A stretch of DNA of 43,582 bases. It comes from Gammaproteobacteria bacterium. GTDB lineage: Bacteria; Pseudomonadota; Gammaproteobacteria; Thiotrichales; Thiotrichaceae. Under the pieces are notes generated by a model. It was given only the letters and a program-made list of their open reading frames with translations, searched no databases and was not told where the DNA came from. This document shows, in pieces, positions 24,774 through 34,800 of the stretch; the stretch's first letter is position 1; each line of letters opens with the position of its first letter. Location of the stretch: the NCBI GenBank assembly GCA_018822845.1, contig JAHJJD010000045.1, forward strand, positions 1 through 43,582. Direction: 5' to 3'. The position numbers were made by a program, and so were the translations under genes.

Positions 24774-25549
24774 GCGACCTGATTCACCCCAGCGCCATTA
24801 TTCACCCCTCAGCCCAACTGGCGGAGGGGGTCGAAATAGGGGCGTATTCCATTATTGGTGCCGATGTCATTATTGGACGCGGAACCCGCATTGCGCAGCA
24901 TGTGGTGATCGAAGGGCCAACCCGGATTGGCGAAGATAACCAGATTTACCCGTTTGCTTCCATCGGTGCCGCCCCGCAGGACAAGAAGTTCAAGGGCGAG
25001 CCGACCGAACTTGTGATCGGCGACCGCAATGTCATCCGCGAATGCTGCACCTTTAACCGTGGCACGGTGCAGGACAAGGGCAAAACGGTGGTGGGTGATG
25101 ACAACTGGATCATGGCTTATGTGCATATCGCGCATGACTGCATCATCGGCAACAATACCATATTCGCCAACAACGCCACGCTGGCCGGGCATGTCGAAAT
25201 CTGCGACTGGGCAATCCTCGGCGGTTTTACGCTGGTGCACCAGTTCTGCGTGATTGGCGAGCATGCTTTTACTGGCATGGGTTCCGCCATCAGCAAGGAT
25301 GTGCCGCCCTTTGCAATGGTGGCAGGTGCACCCGCCGAACCGCGCAGCATCAACCTGGAAGGGCTGAAACGGCGTGGTTTCAGCACCGACGCCATACACC
25401 GTATCAAGGAAGCGCACCGTATCCTCTACCGTCAGCACCTTGCTACCGAGGACGCCCTGAGCAAGATCGAAACCGAACTGGGCGGGCATGACGAAATTTC
25501 CCTGTTGCTGGATTTCTGCCGTAATAGCCAGCGGGGGCTGATACGCTAA
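24770..25549 (+). CDS. lpxA: UDP-N-acetylglucosamine O-acyltransferase
   Basis: 259 aa from the TTG start at 24770, close to the 262 aa of E. coli. First step of lipid A synthesis. The hexapeptide left-handed beta helix starts at IHPSAIIHPSAQLAEGVEIG; FASIGAAPQDKKFKGEPTEL is the family signature, and the catalytic His is in MAYVHIAHDCIIGNN. The C-terminal helical domain (GLKRRGFSTDAI) ends the protein. TTG overlaps the fabZ stop by 4 bp, and AAGAGG lies about 10 nt upstream. An upstream GTG at 24743 would add residues with no family counterpart. Confidence 0.96.
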   Translation: MSDLIHPSAIIHPSAQLAEGVEIGAYSIIGADVIIGRGTRIAQHVVIEGPTRIGEDNQIYPFASIGAAPQDKKFKGEPTELVIGDRNVIRECCTFNRGTVQDKGKTVVGDDNWIMAYVHIAHDCIIGNNTIFANNATLAGHVEICDWAILGGFTLVHQFCVIGEHAFTGMGSAISKDVPPFAMVAGAPAEPRSINLEGLKRRGFSTDAIHRIKEAHRILYRQHLATEDALSKIETELGGHDEISLLLDFCRNSQRGLIR

Positions 25550-25552
25550 GAT

Positions 25553-26695
25553 ATGAAGCGGGTCGCTATCATCGCAGGGGAAGCGTCAGGGGACTTGCTG
25601 GCAGCGCGCCTGATCATTGCCCTGCGCGGACAATACCCTGACATTGCGTTTGAGGGCATTGCCGGGCCGGAAATGCAGGCTGCCGGTTGTGTCAGCCTTT
25701 TTCCGCTGGAAAAGCTGTCAGTCATGGGTTTGGTGGAAGTCCTCAAGCACTTGCCTGAGCTGCTTTCCATCCGCAAGCAATTGTTCCAGCGCTGGCAAGC
25801 CAATCCACCCGATTTGTTCATCGGCGTGGATGCGCCTGATTTCAACCTGCCACTGGCAGCGAAACTACATGCAACTGGTATCCCCACGACGCATTATGTC
25901 AGCCCTTCCGTCTGGGCATGGCGGGAAAAGCGCGTGCGCAAGATGCAGGGTAAGCTGGATTTGATGCTGACCCTGTTCCCGTTCGAGGTCGATTTCTATC
26001 GTAAACACGGCATCAATGCCGAATTCGTTGGACACCCACTGGCCGATGAAGTTGAATTTGATGCCAGCCGGGAGACTGCCCGCCAGCAACTCGGTTTGCC
26101 ACTGGATAGACGTATCCTCGCCATTTTGCCCGGTAGCAGGAGTGGGGAAGTACGCCGCCTTGCCCCCGATTTCCTGCAAGCTGCCGCCCGCTTGCAGCAC
26201 AAGCATCCTGATTTGTTGCTGGCGACTCCAGCCGTCAATGCGCGTTTGCGCGCGGAACTGGAGCAACTTCGCCAGCAGTTTGCGCCCACACTGCAACTGA
26301 CCGTGCTGGAGCGGCAATCACGCACCCTGATGCAGGCCGCCGATTACATCCTGATGGCTTCAGGGACTGCTGTGCTGGAAGGCATGCTGTCAGGTCGCCT
26401 GATGGTGGCCGCCTACCGGGTTGCGCCGCTGACAGCATGGCTGATACGCACGTTCGGCTTGCTCAAGGTGCGCTTTGTCACCTTGCCAAACAATCTGGCG
26501 AATGAGGAACTCGTCACCGAATTCCTCCAGGAACAGATTACGCCAGAGAGTCTTGAGCAGGCCATGGAACAGATGTTCACGCTGTCGGAAGAACGACGGA
26601 GTTACATCCTGCAACGTTTCCACGAACTGCACGCGAAACTGCGCCAGAACGCCAGTCATAGCGCTGCCCGTGCCATTATCAGGCAGTTTTTCTGA
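25553..26695 (+). CDS. lpxB: Lipid-A-disaccharide synthase
   Basis: 380 aa, the usual length (382 in E. coli). GT-B glycosyltransferase joining UDP-diacyl-GlcN and lipid X at the inner membrane. Signatures: VAIIAGEASGDLLAARLI, FEGIAGPEMQAAG, LFIGVDAPDFNL, YVSPSVWAWREKRV, ILPGSRSGEVRRL and MASGTAVLEGML. It follows lpxA by 3 bp, completing the lpxD-fabZ-lpxA-lpxB block. The next gene starts 3 bp after the stop, so this transcription unit appears to continue. Confidence 0.97.
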   Translation: MKRVAIIAGEASGDLLAARLIIALRGQYPDIAFEGIAGPEMQAAGCVSLFPLEKLSVMGLVEVLKHLPELLSIRKQLFQRWQANPPDLFIGVDAPDFNLPLAAKLHATGIPTTHYVSPSVWAWREKRVRKMQGKLDLMLTLFPFEVDFYRKHGINAEFVGHPLADEVEFDASRETARQQLGLPLDRRILAILPGSRSGEVRRLAPDFLQAAARLQHKHPDLLLATPAVNARLRAELEQLRQQFAPTLQLTVLERQSRTLMQAADYILMASGTAVLEGMLSGRLMVAAYRVAPLTAWLIRTFGLLKVRFVTLPNNLANEELVTEFLQEQITPESLEQAMEQMFTLSEERRSYILQRFHELHAKLRQNASHSAARAIIRQFF

Positions 26696-26698
26696 CAC

Positions 26699-27316
26699 AT
26701 GCAGGAAGGCGTCATCCAATACCAACTCGATTTCAGCAGGCAAGCCTTGCCTGATGGGGTGTCGGTGGATGAGCTGAATGCCTGCCGTGCACGCCTGTTT
26801 GCCCTGAAGCTGATAGGGCAGGATGCCAGCCGTTACCAGGGGCTGGGTTATGGCAATATCAGCCAGCGGGTTGAGTTGCCGGGCAAACCGGATGCTTTCC
26901 TGATCACGGGTTCCCAGAGCGGGCATCTGCCAGTGCTGGAAAGGCGGCATTATGCGCTGGTGACATGCTGTGACCCTATGGAAAACCGTTTGCAGGCCAA
27001 TGGTGAAACGCCACCGTCTTCGGAAGCCATGACGCATGCCGTGATTTATCAGGCATTGCCCGCTGTTCACGCCGTGATCCATGTTCATTGGCCCGATTTG
27101 TGGCAGAATGCACAGGAACGGCGCATGCTGGCAACAGCACGTGACATTCCCTATGGAACGCCACAAATGGCACAAGCAGTTCGGCACTGCCTGTTGCAGG
27201 CAGATGCCTTAAATACCGGTATGTTGGCAATGCTGGGGCATGAAGATGGCATCATGATATGGGGCAGGACGCTGGTGGATGCAGAAGCCCAAATCCAAAT
27301 AACATTTAATGACTGA
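26699..27316 (+). CDS. Class II aldolase/adducin family protein
   Basis: 205 aa. Fits the class II aldolase/adducin fold: YQGLGYGNISQRVE resembles the G-N-S substrate loop, FLITGSQSG the phosphate loop, SSEAMTHAVIY contains the acidic residue, AVIHVHWPDLW supplies two metal-binding His, and GHEDGIMIWG near the end gives the third. Family members cleave sugar phosphates or dehydrate methylthioribulose-1-phosphate; the substrate here cannot be told. It is placed 3 bp after lpxB, between lpxB and rnhB, where E. coli has nothing. Coupling with the following methyltransferase-like gene is likely from the spacing. Confidence 0.75.
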   Translation: MQEGVIQYQLDFSRQALPDGVSVDELNACRARLFALKLIGQDASRYQGLGYGNISQRVELPGKPDAFLITGSQSGHLPVLERRHYALVTCCDPMENRLQANGETPPSSEAMTHAVIYQALPAVHAVIHVHWPDLWQNAQERRMLATARDIPYGTPQMAQAVRHCLLQADALNTGMLAMLGHEDGIMIWGRTLVDAEAQIQITFND

Positions 27317-27336
27317 TCCAGTTTAAAGGACGCACC

Positions 27337-27873
27337 ATGTATCTTACCAAGTTCAAGTCTACCGGCTCTGTGATCAGCTCCAGCGACCAGTTCGGGGCGA
27401 AAATGCACCAGGTTGCCAGCCGCTATTTTGCGACCTACGGGCGTGGCGTATTCGTCGGCACGGGCAGTGGTGTGGTCGCACAGTATTTCATGCAGCCGCC
27501 GGTTCCTTTTGTGTTTGTGGAAAAACACCCGGCGTTTGTGCGCCAGTTCCATGAGCGTTTCGGCAGTGCAACCCCGTTGCTGGGCAAGGACTTTTTCACC
27601 CTGCCCATTGATCAAAGCAGTGAGGGGCTGGGCAACTGTCTGATCGTTTCCTGTATGCCAGTGACCGGGCCGTTTTATTCCGAAAAGCTGGTGGAGCATT
27701 TCCGCGATGCGCTCAATAGCGGCTCGACTATTGTGCAGATGAGCTATATACCATTCGTTCGCCAGATCCGTCTGTTTGAACGTTTGCAGAAAGAAGGTTT
27801 CAGCATCCAGCGGGTTGCGACTGTATTGCTGAACGTACCACCGGCCTCCGTATTCGTGCTGAGGAAAGCCTGA
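27337..27873 (+). CDS. SAM-dependent methyltransferase-like protein (PmtA type)
   Basis: 178 aa. The segment [16 protein letters not shown] resembles the glycine-rich SAM loop, followed by [18 protein letters not shown] with Glu in the ribose-binding position, then [20 protein letters not shown] and a late strand IVQMSY. This pattern is like small phospholipid N-methyltransferases of the PmtA kind, whose product would be methylated phosphatidylethanolamine. It is shorter and the loop departs from the family, so other small-molecule methylation is possible. AAGGA precedes the ATG. Its stop overlaps the rnhB start (TGATG). Confidence 0.55.
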   Translation: MYLTKFKSTGSVISSSDQFGAKMHQVASRYFATYGRGVFVGTGSGVVAQYFMQPPVPFVFVEKHPAFVRQFHERFGSATPLLGKDFFTLPIDQSSEGLGNCLIVSCMPVTGPFYSEKLVEHFRDALNSGSTIVQMSYIPFVRQIRLFERLQKEGFSIQRVATVLLNVPPASVFVLRKA

Positions 27874-28445
27874 TGCTGATCGCTGGGGTGGATGAAGTCG
27901 GGCGTGGGCCACTGGCGGGTGCTGTGGTTGCCGCTGCCGTCATCCTCGACCCGGCCAGACCCATTGCGGGCTTGAATGATTCCAAGAAACTGAGCGCCAA
28001 GCGCCGTGAACAACTGGTGGTGGAAATCCGCGCAAAGGCGCTGTACTGGAGTTTGGGGCGCGCCGAGGTGGAGGAAATCGATTCCATCAACATCCTGCAA
28101 GCCACCTTTCTCGCCATGCAGCGGGCGCTGGCAGGTTTGGCCGTGCTGCCTGATCTGGTGAAAATCGACGGCAACCGCTGCCCAGATTTGCCTTATAACA
28201 TGCAGGCGATCGTTGGTGGCGATGCGACGGTGGCAGAAATCAGTGCAGCATCCATCCTCGCCAAAGTGGTACGTGACAGCGAAATGCTGGAGATGGATGC
28301 GCGTTACCCGCAGTATGGTTTCGCCAAACACAAAGGCTATGGTACTGCTGTGCATATGGCTGCTCTGCGGGAGCATGGTGCAAGTCCCATCCATCGGCGT
28401 AGCTTCGCCCCAGTCAGAAAGGCGCTGGAGAATGGGGCTGGTTAG
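27873..28445 (+). CDS. rnhB: Ribonuclease HII
   Basis: 190 aa. Removes RNA from RNA-DNA hybrids, especially single ribonucleotides in DNA. The N-terminal [18 protein letters not shown] has the first two acidic metal ligands (Asp, Glu), [13 protein letters not shown] is the next block, then [12 protein letters not shown], and [15 protein letters not shown] carries the later ligand. [14 protein letters not shown] is conserved near the end. Its place between lpxB and dnaE is the conserved gammaproteobacterial one, apart from the inserted genes. Confidence 0.97.
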   Translation: MLIAGVDEVGRGPLAGAVVAAAVILDPARPIAGLNDSKKLSAKRREQLVVEIRAKALYWSLGRAEVEEIDSINILQATFLAMQRALAGLAVLPDLVKIDGNRCPDLPYNMQAIVGGDATVAEISAASILAKVVRDSEMLEMDARYPQYGFAKHKGYGTAVHMAALREHGASPIHRRSFAPVRKALENGAG

Positions 28446-28459
28446 CCTACACTGTGCAT

Positions 28460-30832
28460 ATGCTGCGAAAAATCCTGACTATCCTGTTGCTGCTCGTCCT
28501 CCTACTGCTTCTGGTGCAGGTCGGGCTATATGTTTACCGTGAATATATCCAGCCGCCCTATCCGGCAGGCAAGAGCCAGACCCAAACTGACAAGCTGGGG
28601 CTGCCGACCATCCGCCAGCCGTCATCCATCGGCATCAATACCAACGAAGTCCATTACGAAGACACCAGCCTGCCATTCGTTGACCTGTTCCGCGCTGCCA
28701 GCCCGTTTGCTGAAAACCTGTTCCGCCTGAAAGCGGAAGATGTGACCTATGATGAAAATGGCTGGCCTACCCGCATCGGCAGCGGGGAAGTAGGCACTAA
28801 ATTCCTTGGCATGATTCCCCCCCAAGCCTTGCCCGCAGGCGGATACACTGTATTGTACGAGGGCGAAGGCAAGCTGCGCTACGGGCATGATGTGAAAGTC
28901 GTTTACCAGTCACCGGGGCGGGATGTGATCCGTTTTGACCCTGGCAAGGATGGTTTGGTGGATGCCAGCATCGTTATCACCCAAACCAATCCGGCCAATT
29001 ACCTGCGCAACATCCGTATTCTGCCCCCCGGTGGTATTTGCCGGAACAATCCGCTCAAACGGGTGATGGAGGCGAATGAATGCGGGGCAGATGCAGGCGA
29101 ATTCCTGGCTTTCACCGATTATTACGCCAGCATTGTGTTCAACCCCGAATACCTGGATTTCATGAAGGATTTCAAGACTATCCGTTTCATGCCAATGTCC
29201 GGTATCACGCGCAACCCGGTTGAGCATTGGCAGGATCGACAGCGACCGGAGGAAGCCAGTTGGGGTGGAACCTACGGTAACCGTGGTGTGCCGCTCGAAA
29301 TCATGGTGGAACTCGCCAACCGCCTGCACAAGGATGCCTGGTTCAATATTCCGCACGCGGCGGATGATGAGTACATGCGCGAATATGCCAGCTATGTGCG
29401 CGATCACCTCAATCCCGAGCTGAAAATCTATCTGGAATACACCAACGAAGTCTGGAACACGACCTTCACCCACAACGAATACACCCAGAAAAAGGGTATC
29501 GAAATGGGCTTGAGCATCAATGCAGTGGAGGCGGGCTTTGAGTATTACACCATCCGCGCCCGCCAGATGTTTGAAATCTGGGAGCAGGTTTTCAACAGGC
29601 GGGAACGTTTCGTGCGTGTGCTGGGCGGCTGGGATACCCGACTGGATGTGACCCGCAAGCTGCTGACGGAAAACGATATGTACCAGCATATTGATGCGGT
29701 CGCTATTGCGCCTTACTTCGGGGGGAATCTCAAGGGGTATCGCGAATCCCAAACTGTGGATGACATTTTCCGCCTGACCAGGGAGGAGGATTCCTATCGT
29801 TCCCTGCCGGAAATACTGGATATGGTCAGGCAGCACGTCCATCTGGCTGACCAATACGGTGTTGACCTGCTCGGCTACGAAGGCGGACAGGGGCTGGTGG
29901 ACTGGGCGACCCGCAAGCCGGAGCAGCATCCCAACCCGCTGTTTTTTGCTGCCAACCGCGATCCACGCATGGGCGAGCTATACACTGAATTTCTCAAGGG
30001 GTGGGATCAGGCTGGCGGCAAGCTGATGATGCTGTTTTCTGCCCCGCGTGTGTGCCGGGCGTTTGGTTGCTGGGGTCTGAAGGAATACATCAACCAGCCA
30101 CGCGAACAGGCTCCCAAATATGATGCGGTACTGAAATACATTGCTGAGCAGAATGCCCGTCCAGCGGAAACGCTTGCGCCGCAGCAAAGTGATAGTAGCG
30201 CTGCCACCGAGGTAAAGCCGCCCAAAGCCCGTGGGCCGGATGACCCCGTGATCGTGTGGCGACCCATGACTGAGCCGGATCGTGCCTTTTTCCTCGAAAA
30301 CCCGCGCACGCTGGATGTGTTGCTAGAGACGGATGAGTGGGCCAAACAAGACCTGTTCGGCAAATGGCAGGGCAAGTGGGATGACGAGACACTGTTCCTC
30401 AGTGTGCGCGTTTACGACCAGAAAATTGTGCAGGATTCCGACGACCCGGCTGACGATGATTCGGTCGAGTTTTTTATGGATGCCAACAATAGCCGTGGGG
30501 CGCAACTGGATGGTCAACATGACTTCCATCTGGTGTTTAGTTGTGATGGCGTAACGCTCGGCAAGAATTCTGCACCCATCCCGCCGGAACAGTTGGCCAG
30601 TATTTCGGTCAGTTCGCGCGCGGTGTATGACGGTTATGTTCTGGAAGCCTGGATTCCGTGGAAAGTGTTTGGTATCAGCCCGAAAGTGAGCAACAAGGTC
30701 AGTGCTGAAATACACATTAATGACGATGATGATGGCGGTGCGCGCGACAAGAAAATTGGCTGGATGGCGCAGGATACCAATGTCGCCAATGAGCCGAAAC
30801 AGTGGGGCGTGATTCTGTTTAGTGGGAGATAA
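28460..30832 (+). CDS. Membrane-anchored putative glycoside hydrolase with CBM9-like domain
   Basis: 790 aa. An N-terminal helix (KILTILLLLVLLLLLVQVGL) anchors it with the bulk in the periplasm. Residues about 200-500 look like a TIM barrel of the GH-A type: YLEYTNEVWN has the Asn-Glu pair typical of the acid/base (Glu330), and LLGYEGGQGLVDW offers Glu474 as nucleophile. Residues about 590-790 resemble a CBM9/DOMON-like sugar-binding module (VIVWRPMTEPDRAFFLENPR, DDDSVEFFMDANNSRGAQLD, EAWIPWKVFG). The substrate is unknown; cell-surface polysaccharide is plausible. ATG 28460 gives a clean anchor; a GTG at 28454 is also in frame. I cannot name a CAZy family. Confidence 0.65.
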   Translation: MLRKILTILLLLVLLLLLVQVGLYVYREYIQPPYPAGKSQTQTDKLGLPTIRQPSSIGINTNEVHYEDTSLPFVDLFRAASPFAENLFRLKAEDVTYDENGWPTRIGSGEVGTKFLGMIPPQALPAGGYTVLYEGEGKLRYGHDVKVVYQSPGRDVIRFDPGKDGLVDASIVITQTNPANYLRNIRILPPGGICRNNPLKRVMEANECGADAGEFLAFTDYYASIVFNPEYLDFMKDFKTIRFMPMSGITRNPVEHWQDRQRPEEASWGGTYGNRGVPLEIMVELANRLHKDAWFNIPHAADDEYMREYASYVRDHLNPELKIYLEYTNEVWNTTFTHNEYTQKKGIEMGLSINAVEAGFEYYTIRARQMFEIWEQVFNRRERFVRVLGGWDTRLDVTRKLLTENDMYQHIDAVAIAPYFGGNLKGYRESQTVDDIFRLTREEDSYRSLPEILDMVRQHVHLADQYGVDLLGYEGGQGLVDWATRKPEQHPNPLFFAANRDPRMGELYTEFLKGWDQAGGKLMMLFSAPRVCRAFGCWGLKEYINQPREQAPKYDAVLKYIAEQNARPAETLAPQQSDSSAATEVKPPKARGPDDPVIVWRPMTEPDRAFFLENPRTLDVLLETDEWAKQDLFGKWQGKWDDETLFLSVRVYDQKIVQDSDDPADDDSVEFFMDANNSRGAQLDGQHDFHLVFSCDGVTLGKNSAPIPPEQLASISVSSRAVYDGYVLEAWIPWKVFGISPKVSNKVSAEIHINDDDDGGARDKKIGWMAQDTNVANEPKQWGVILFSGR

Positions 30833-30837
30833 ATCTC

Positions 30838-30866
30838 CCTCAGTCCCCCTTTTTCAAAGGGGGAAG
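30838..30866. terminator. Hairpin between convergent genes
   Basis: CCCCCTTT (30845-30852), loop TTC, AAAGGGGG (30856-30863). It resembles a dispersed repeat as well as a bidirectional terminator. It sits inside the 3' end of the minus-strand gene and just after the plus-strand one. Confidence 0.5.
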
Positions 30867-31406
30867 CTGGATCGTGCTGCGATTGTTTGCCGGTAGTGAT
30901 GGGGTGGCTCCTCCTCTGACAAGGGGTGGCTGGGAGGTGTTTCTTTTCTCCTGCCTGATCCGTAACACATAACCGCCCAGTGCGCCGCCTGCTGTTGTCA
31001 GCGTCAGCAAACCCAGCGTCATGAACTGTGTCAGCAGCAGCAGTCCACCTATACCTGCCATTCCGGCGAATGCCATTCCGACCTTGATGTTGGCCTGGGT
31101 GGAAGTGCGGCGGACTTCCTGCATGGTTTCCTGATGCGCCTGTTTGACCACTTTGGCCTTGGCGCGTTCGGCGTTGACGCGCAGGGCTTCACGCTCTCTC
31201 GCATGATTTTCCTGCAAGCGGCTGATTTCATCCTTGCGCTGGTGGGCGGCGACAGCACCGAACCAGAATGCTGTCAGCAAGCCGACGATGACAACCGGAA
31301 TGATGAGCCTGAACCAGCCCCAATCCACCAAATCGGTGGGAGCGATCAAGACCAATGCCACCGTGATGGCTTGCAACAGCATAATGCCTGGTAAAAACTT
31401 CAGCAT
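30840..31406 (-). CDS. Membrane protein with coiled coil, repeat-derived C-terminus
   Basis: 188 aa, not recognised. Two membrane helices near the N-terminus (residues about 4-22 and 30-52), a charged coiled coil rich in Arg, Glu, Ala and Lys (55-105), then two more hydrophobic segments (about 110-145) with many Gly. The last 35 residues look foreign: SQPPLVRGG and LPPLKKGD are translations of common palindromic repeats (30845-30863 and 30905-30940). The natural protein probably ended near IRQEKRN. A divergent promoter region of about 75 bp separates it from the mazG-like gene. Confidence 0.65.
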   Translation of the reverse strand: MLKFLPGIMLLQAITVALVLIAPTDLVDWGWFRLIIPVVIVGLLTAFWFGAVAAHQRKDEISRLQENHAREREALRVNAERAKAKVVKQAHQETMQEVRRTSTQANIKVGMAFAGMAGIGGLLLLTQFMTLGLLTLTTAGGALGGYVLRIRQEKRNTSQPPLVRGGATPSLPANNRSTIQLPPLKKGD

Positions 31407-31424
31407 GGTTGTTATCCTTTTGTT

Positions 31425-31453
31425 CCGTCATGGCTGGATGGAACGATTATAAT
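31425..31453 (+). promoter_or_regulatory. Candidate promoter for mazG-like/dnaE unit
   Basis: A perfect -10 hexamer TATAAT at 31448-31453, with a poor -35 (CCGTCA) at 31425-31430, 17 nt apart. The predicted start is about 20 nt before the ATG at 31481. Confidence 0.5.
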
Positions 31454-31480
31454 GGTATCTGGACACAACAGGACAACCAC

Positions 31481-31831
31481 ATGCTGCCAAACGACCTGAT
31501 GCAGGAACTGATAGTCTTCCGCGCCGAACGCGACTGGGAGCAGTTCCATACCCCGCGCAACCTTGCCATCTCGCTGTCGCTGGAGGCGGGCGAAGTGCTG
31601 GAACTGTTCCAGTGGCAAGACCCGCAAGGGGAGGCGGTGCAGGCTGTTCTGCCGCGTTTGCAGGAAGAAGTGGCGGATGTGGCGGTGTATCTGGCCTACC
31701 TGTGCCATGACCTGGGCATTGATCTGGAAGCGGCAATACGCAGCAAGATGATGAAAAACCGTGAGAAATATCCGGTGGCTTTGGCCAGAGGTTCCGCCAA
31801 AAAATACACTGAGTTGGGGGAAACCCAATGA
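31481..31831 (+). CDS. MazG-like nucleotide pyrophosphohydrolase
   Basis: 116 aa. All-alpha NTP pyrophosphatase fold of the RS21-C6/dCTPase type: FHTPRNLAISLSLEAGEVLE with the first Glu pair (EAGE), LFQW, then LQEEVADVAVYLAYLCHDLG with the EExxD metal motif. Such enzymes clear non-canonical nucleotides such as dCTP derivatives, a sensible companion for replication. ATG 31481 follows AGGA with 7-nt spacing; earlier in-frame codons precede the -10 box and were not used. The stop overlaps the dnaE start (ATGA), so the two are translationally coupled. Confidence 0.88.
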   Translation: MLPNDLMQELIVFRAERDWEQFHTPRNLAISLSLEAGEVLELFQWQDPQGEAVQAVLPRLQEEVADVAVYLAYLCHDLGIDLEAAIRSKMMKNREKYPVALARGSAKKYTELGETQ

Positions 31832-34800
31832 GCCAGTTCGTCCACCTGCGCCTGCACACCGAATACTCCCTGGTCGACAGCACCATCCGCATCAAGCCCT
31901 TGATGAAGGCTGTCGAAAAGACCGGAATGCCCGCCATCGCCATCACTGACCAGAACAATTTCTTCGGTCTGGTGAAGTTCTACAAGGCCGCCATGGGCGC
32001 GGGCATCAAACCCCTGTTCGGGGTGGATGTGCTGCTGGCGGACGAGCAGGGCAGCGACACGCTGTTCCACGCCATCCTGCTGTGCCAGAATAATACCGGC
32101 TACCGCAATCTGACCAAACTGATTTCGCGCGCCTGGCAGCAGGGGCAGGTGCTGGGTTTGCCGCGTGTGCAACGTGGCTGGATTGCGGAATTCAGCGCAG
32201 GCGTGATCATGCTGTCCGGCGGGCGTGATGGCGATGTGGGGCAGGCGCTGCTGTCCGGCAATGCGGAACTGGCGGAGCGGCGTTTGCAGGAATGGCTGCA
32301 AGCTTTCCCCGAGCGCTATTACCTCGAATTGCAACGCACCGGGCGTGCGGGTGAGGAAGACTACATCCATGCCGCCGTGGAACTGGCGCTTGCTTATGAT
32401 GTGCCGGTGGTTGCCACTAACGATGTGCGTTTCCTGAGCGAAGATGATTTTGATGCGCATGAAGTCCGGGTGTGCATCAACGGTGGTAATGTGCTGATTG
32501 ATCCCAAGCGTCCGCATAACTACAGTCGTCAGCAATACCTGCGTACCCCTGCGGAAATGGTGGAGCTGTTCGCTGACATTCCCTCCGCCATTGACAACAC
32601 GCTGGAGATTGCCAAACGCTGCAATGTTTCACTGACTCTGGGCAAGAACTACCTGCCGCTGTTCCCGATTCCGGATGGCATGACCGAAGCGGAATATTTC
32701 TGCAAGGTAAGCGAGGAGGGTTTGGAAAAGCGCCTCGATTTCCTGCTGGGTGACAAATACCCGCGCGGTACACCCGGATTCGTGGAAAAGCGCAAGCCTT
32801 ACGACGAGCGCCTCAAGATCGAGCTAGACGTTATCAACAAGATGGGTTTCCCCGGTTACTTCCTGATCGTTGCGGACTTCATCCAGTGGGCCAAGGATAA
32901 CGCTATTCCGGTGGGGCCAGGGCGTGGTTCCGGTGCTGGCTCGTTGGTGGCGTATGCGCTCAAGATCACTGACCTCGACCCGTTGGCTTATGACTTGCTG
33001 TTTGAACGTTTCCTCAACCCTGAACGTGTTTCCATGCCCGACTTCGATATCGACTTCTGCATGGATAACCGCGACAAGGTGATTGATTATGTGGCGCAAA
33101 CCTACGGGCGCAATCAGGTGTCGCAAATCATCACCTTCGGTTCGATGGCAGCCAAAGCGGTGGTGCGCGACGTGGGGCGGGTACTGAGCCATCCGTATGG
33201 CTTCGTTGACCGGGTGGCGAAACTGATCCCGTTTGTGCTGGGCATTTCGCTGGAAGATGCGCTGGGCCGCACCAAAAAATCACAGGATGATTCCGAGCGT
33301 GTTTCCCCCGACCTGATCGAGCTGTATAACAAGGACGAAGATGTCAAAGCCTTGCTGGACATGGCGATTTCGCTCGAAGGTCTGACCCGCAATACCGGCA
33401 AGCACGCGGGTGGGGTGCTGATTTCACCTTCTGACCTGACCGATTTCACACCGATCTCCTGTGATGAATTCGGCAATGGCGTGGTGTCGCAATACGACAA
33501 GGATGATGTGGAGGCAGTCGGGCTGGTCAAGTTCGACTTTCTCGGCTTGCGCAACCTGACCATTATCGACTGGGCCTTGCAGACCATTAACCGCAAGCAG
33601 GCTGCCAAAGGTTTGCCGCCGGTCGACATCAACCGCATTCCACTGGATGACAAGGCATCCTACGACCTGCTCAAGGCGCAAAAAACCACTGCCGTGTTCC
33701 AGCTTGAATCGCGTGGGATGAAAGACCTGATCCGCCGCCTGCAACCGGATGTGTTTGAGGATGTCATCGCGCTGGTGGCGCTGTTCCGCCCCGGCCCCTT
33801 GCAGTCGGGCATGGTGGACGACTTCATCAACCGGAAAAAGGGTATCGCCAAGGTCGAATACCCGCATCCCAGTCTGGAACAAATCCTCAAGCCGACCTAT
33901 GGCGTTATCGTCTATCAGGAACAGGTCATGCAGATTGCGCAGGTGCTGGCGGGTTACACGCTGGGTGGCGCGGACATGCTGCGCCGGGCGATGGGTAAGA
34001 AAAAGCCGGAGGAAATGGCCAAGCAGCGCTCCATTTTCATGGAGGGGGCGCGCAACAACCAGATTGACGAAAATCAGGCCACCTATATCTTTGACCTGAT
34101 GGAAAAGTTTGCGGAGTACGGTTTCAACAAGTCGCACTCCGCCGCCTATGCACTGGTGGCATTCCAGACTGCGTGGCTCAAGGCGCATTATCCGGCAGCC
34201 TTCATGGCGGCGGTGCTGTCGGCGGATATGGACAATACCGACAAGGTGGTCACGCTGCTGGACGACTGCCGCCAATGCAGGTTGCAGGTACTGCCGCCGG
34301 ACATCAACCGTTCCGATTTCCAGTTCACCGTCGATGAGCAGAATCGCATTATCTATGGTCTTGGCGCGGTTAAAGGGGCAGGGGAAGCGGCCCTTAGCTT
34401 GATGGTCGAAGAGCGCGCCAAGCATGGTGTGTATACCTCGCTTGCCGATTTGTGCAAGCGGTGCAGTTCGCAGAAGGTCAACCGTCGTGTGCTGGAAACC
34501 CTGATCAAGTCCGGCGCATTCGATTCCCTCGGTGGTACGCGCCGTGCCATGCTTGAATTCCTGCCGGAAGCCCTGCGCATGGCAGAACAGCACAATCGTG
34601 ACCAGGGCACGGGGCAAACCGATTTGTTCGGCGGCATGTTTGGTGGCGTGAAAGAAGACGCCCCGGAATCCTCCATGCCCGCACTGGCTGAATTCCCCGA
34701 AAAGGAACGCCTCAAGCTGGAAAAGGAAACCCTCGGGCTGTTCCTCACCGGCCACCCGCTGGATGAATATGTGGAAGAAATCGCCGGTCTGGGCAACCGC

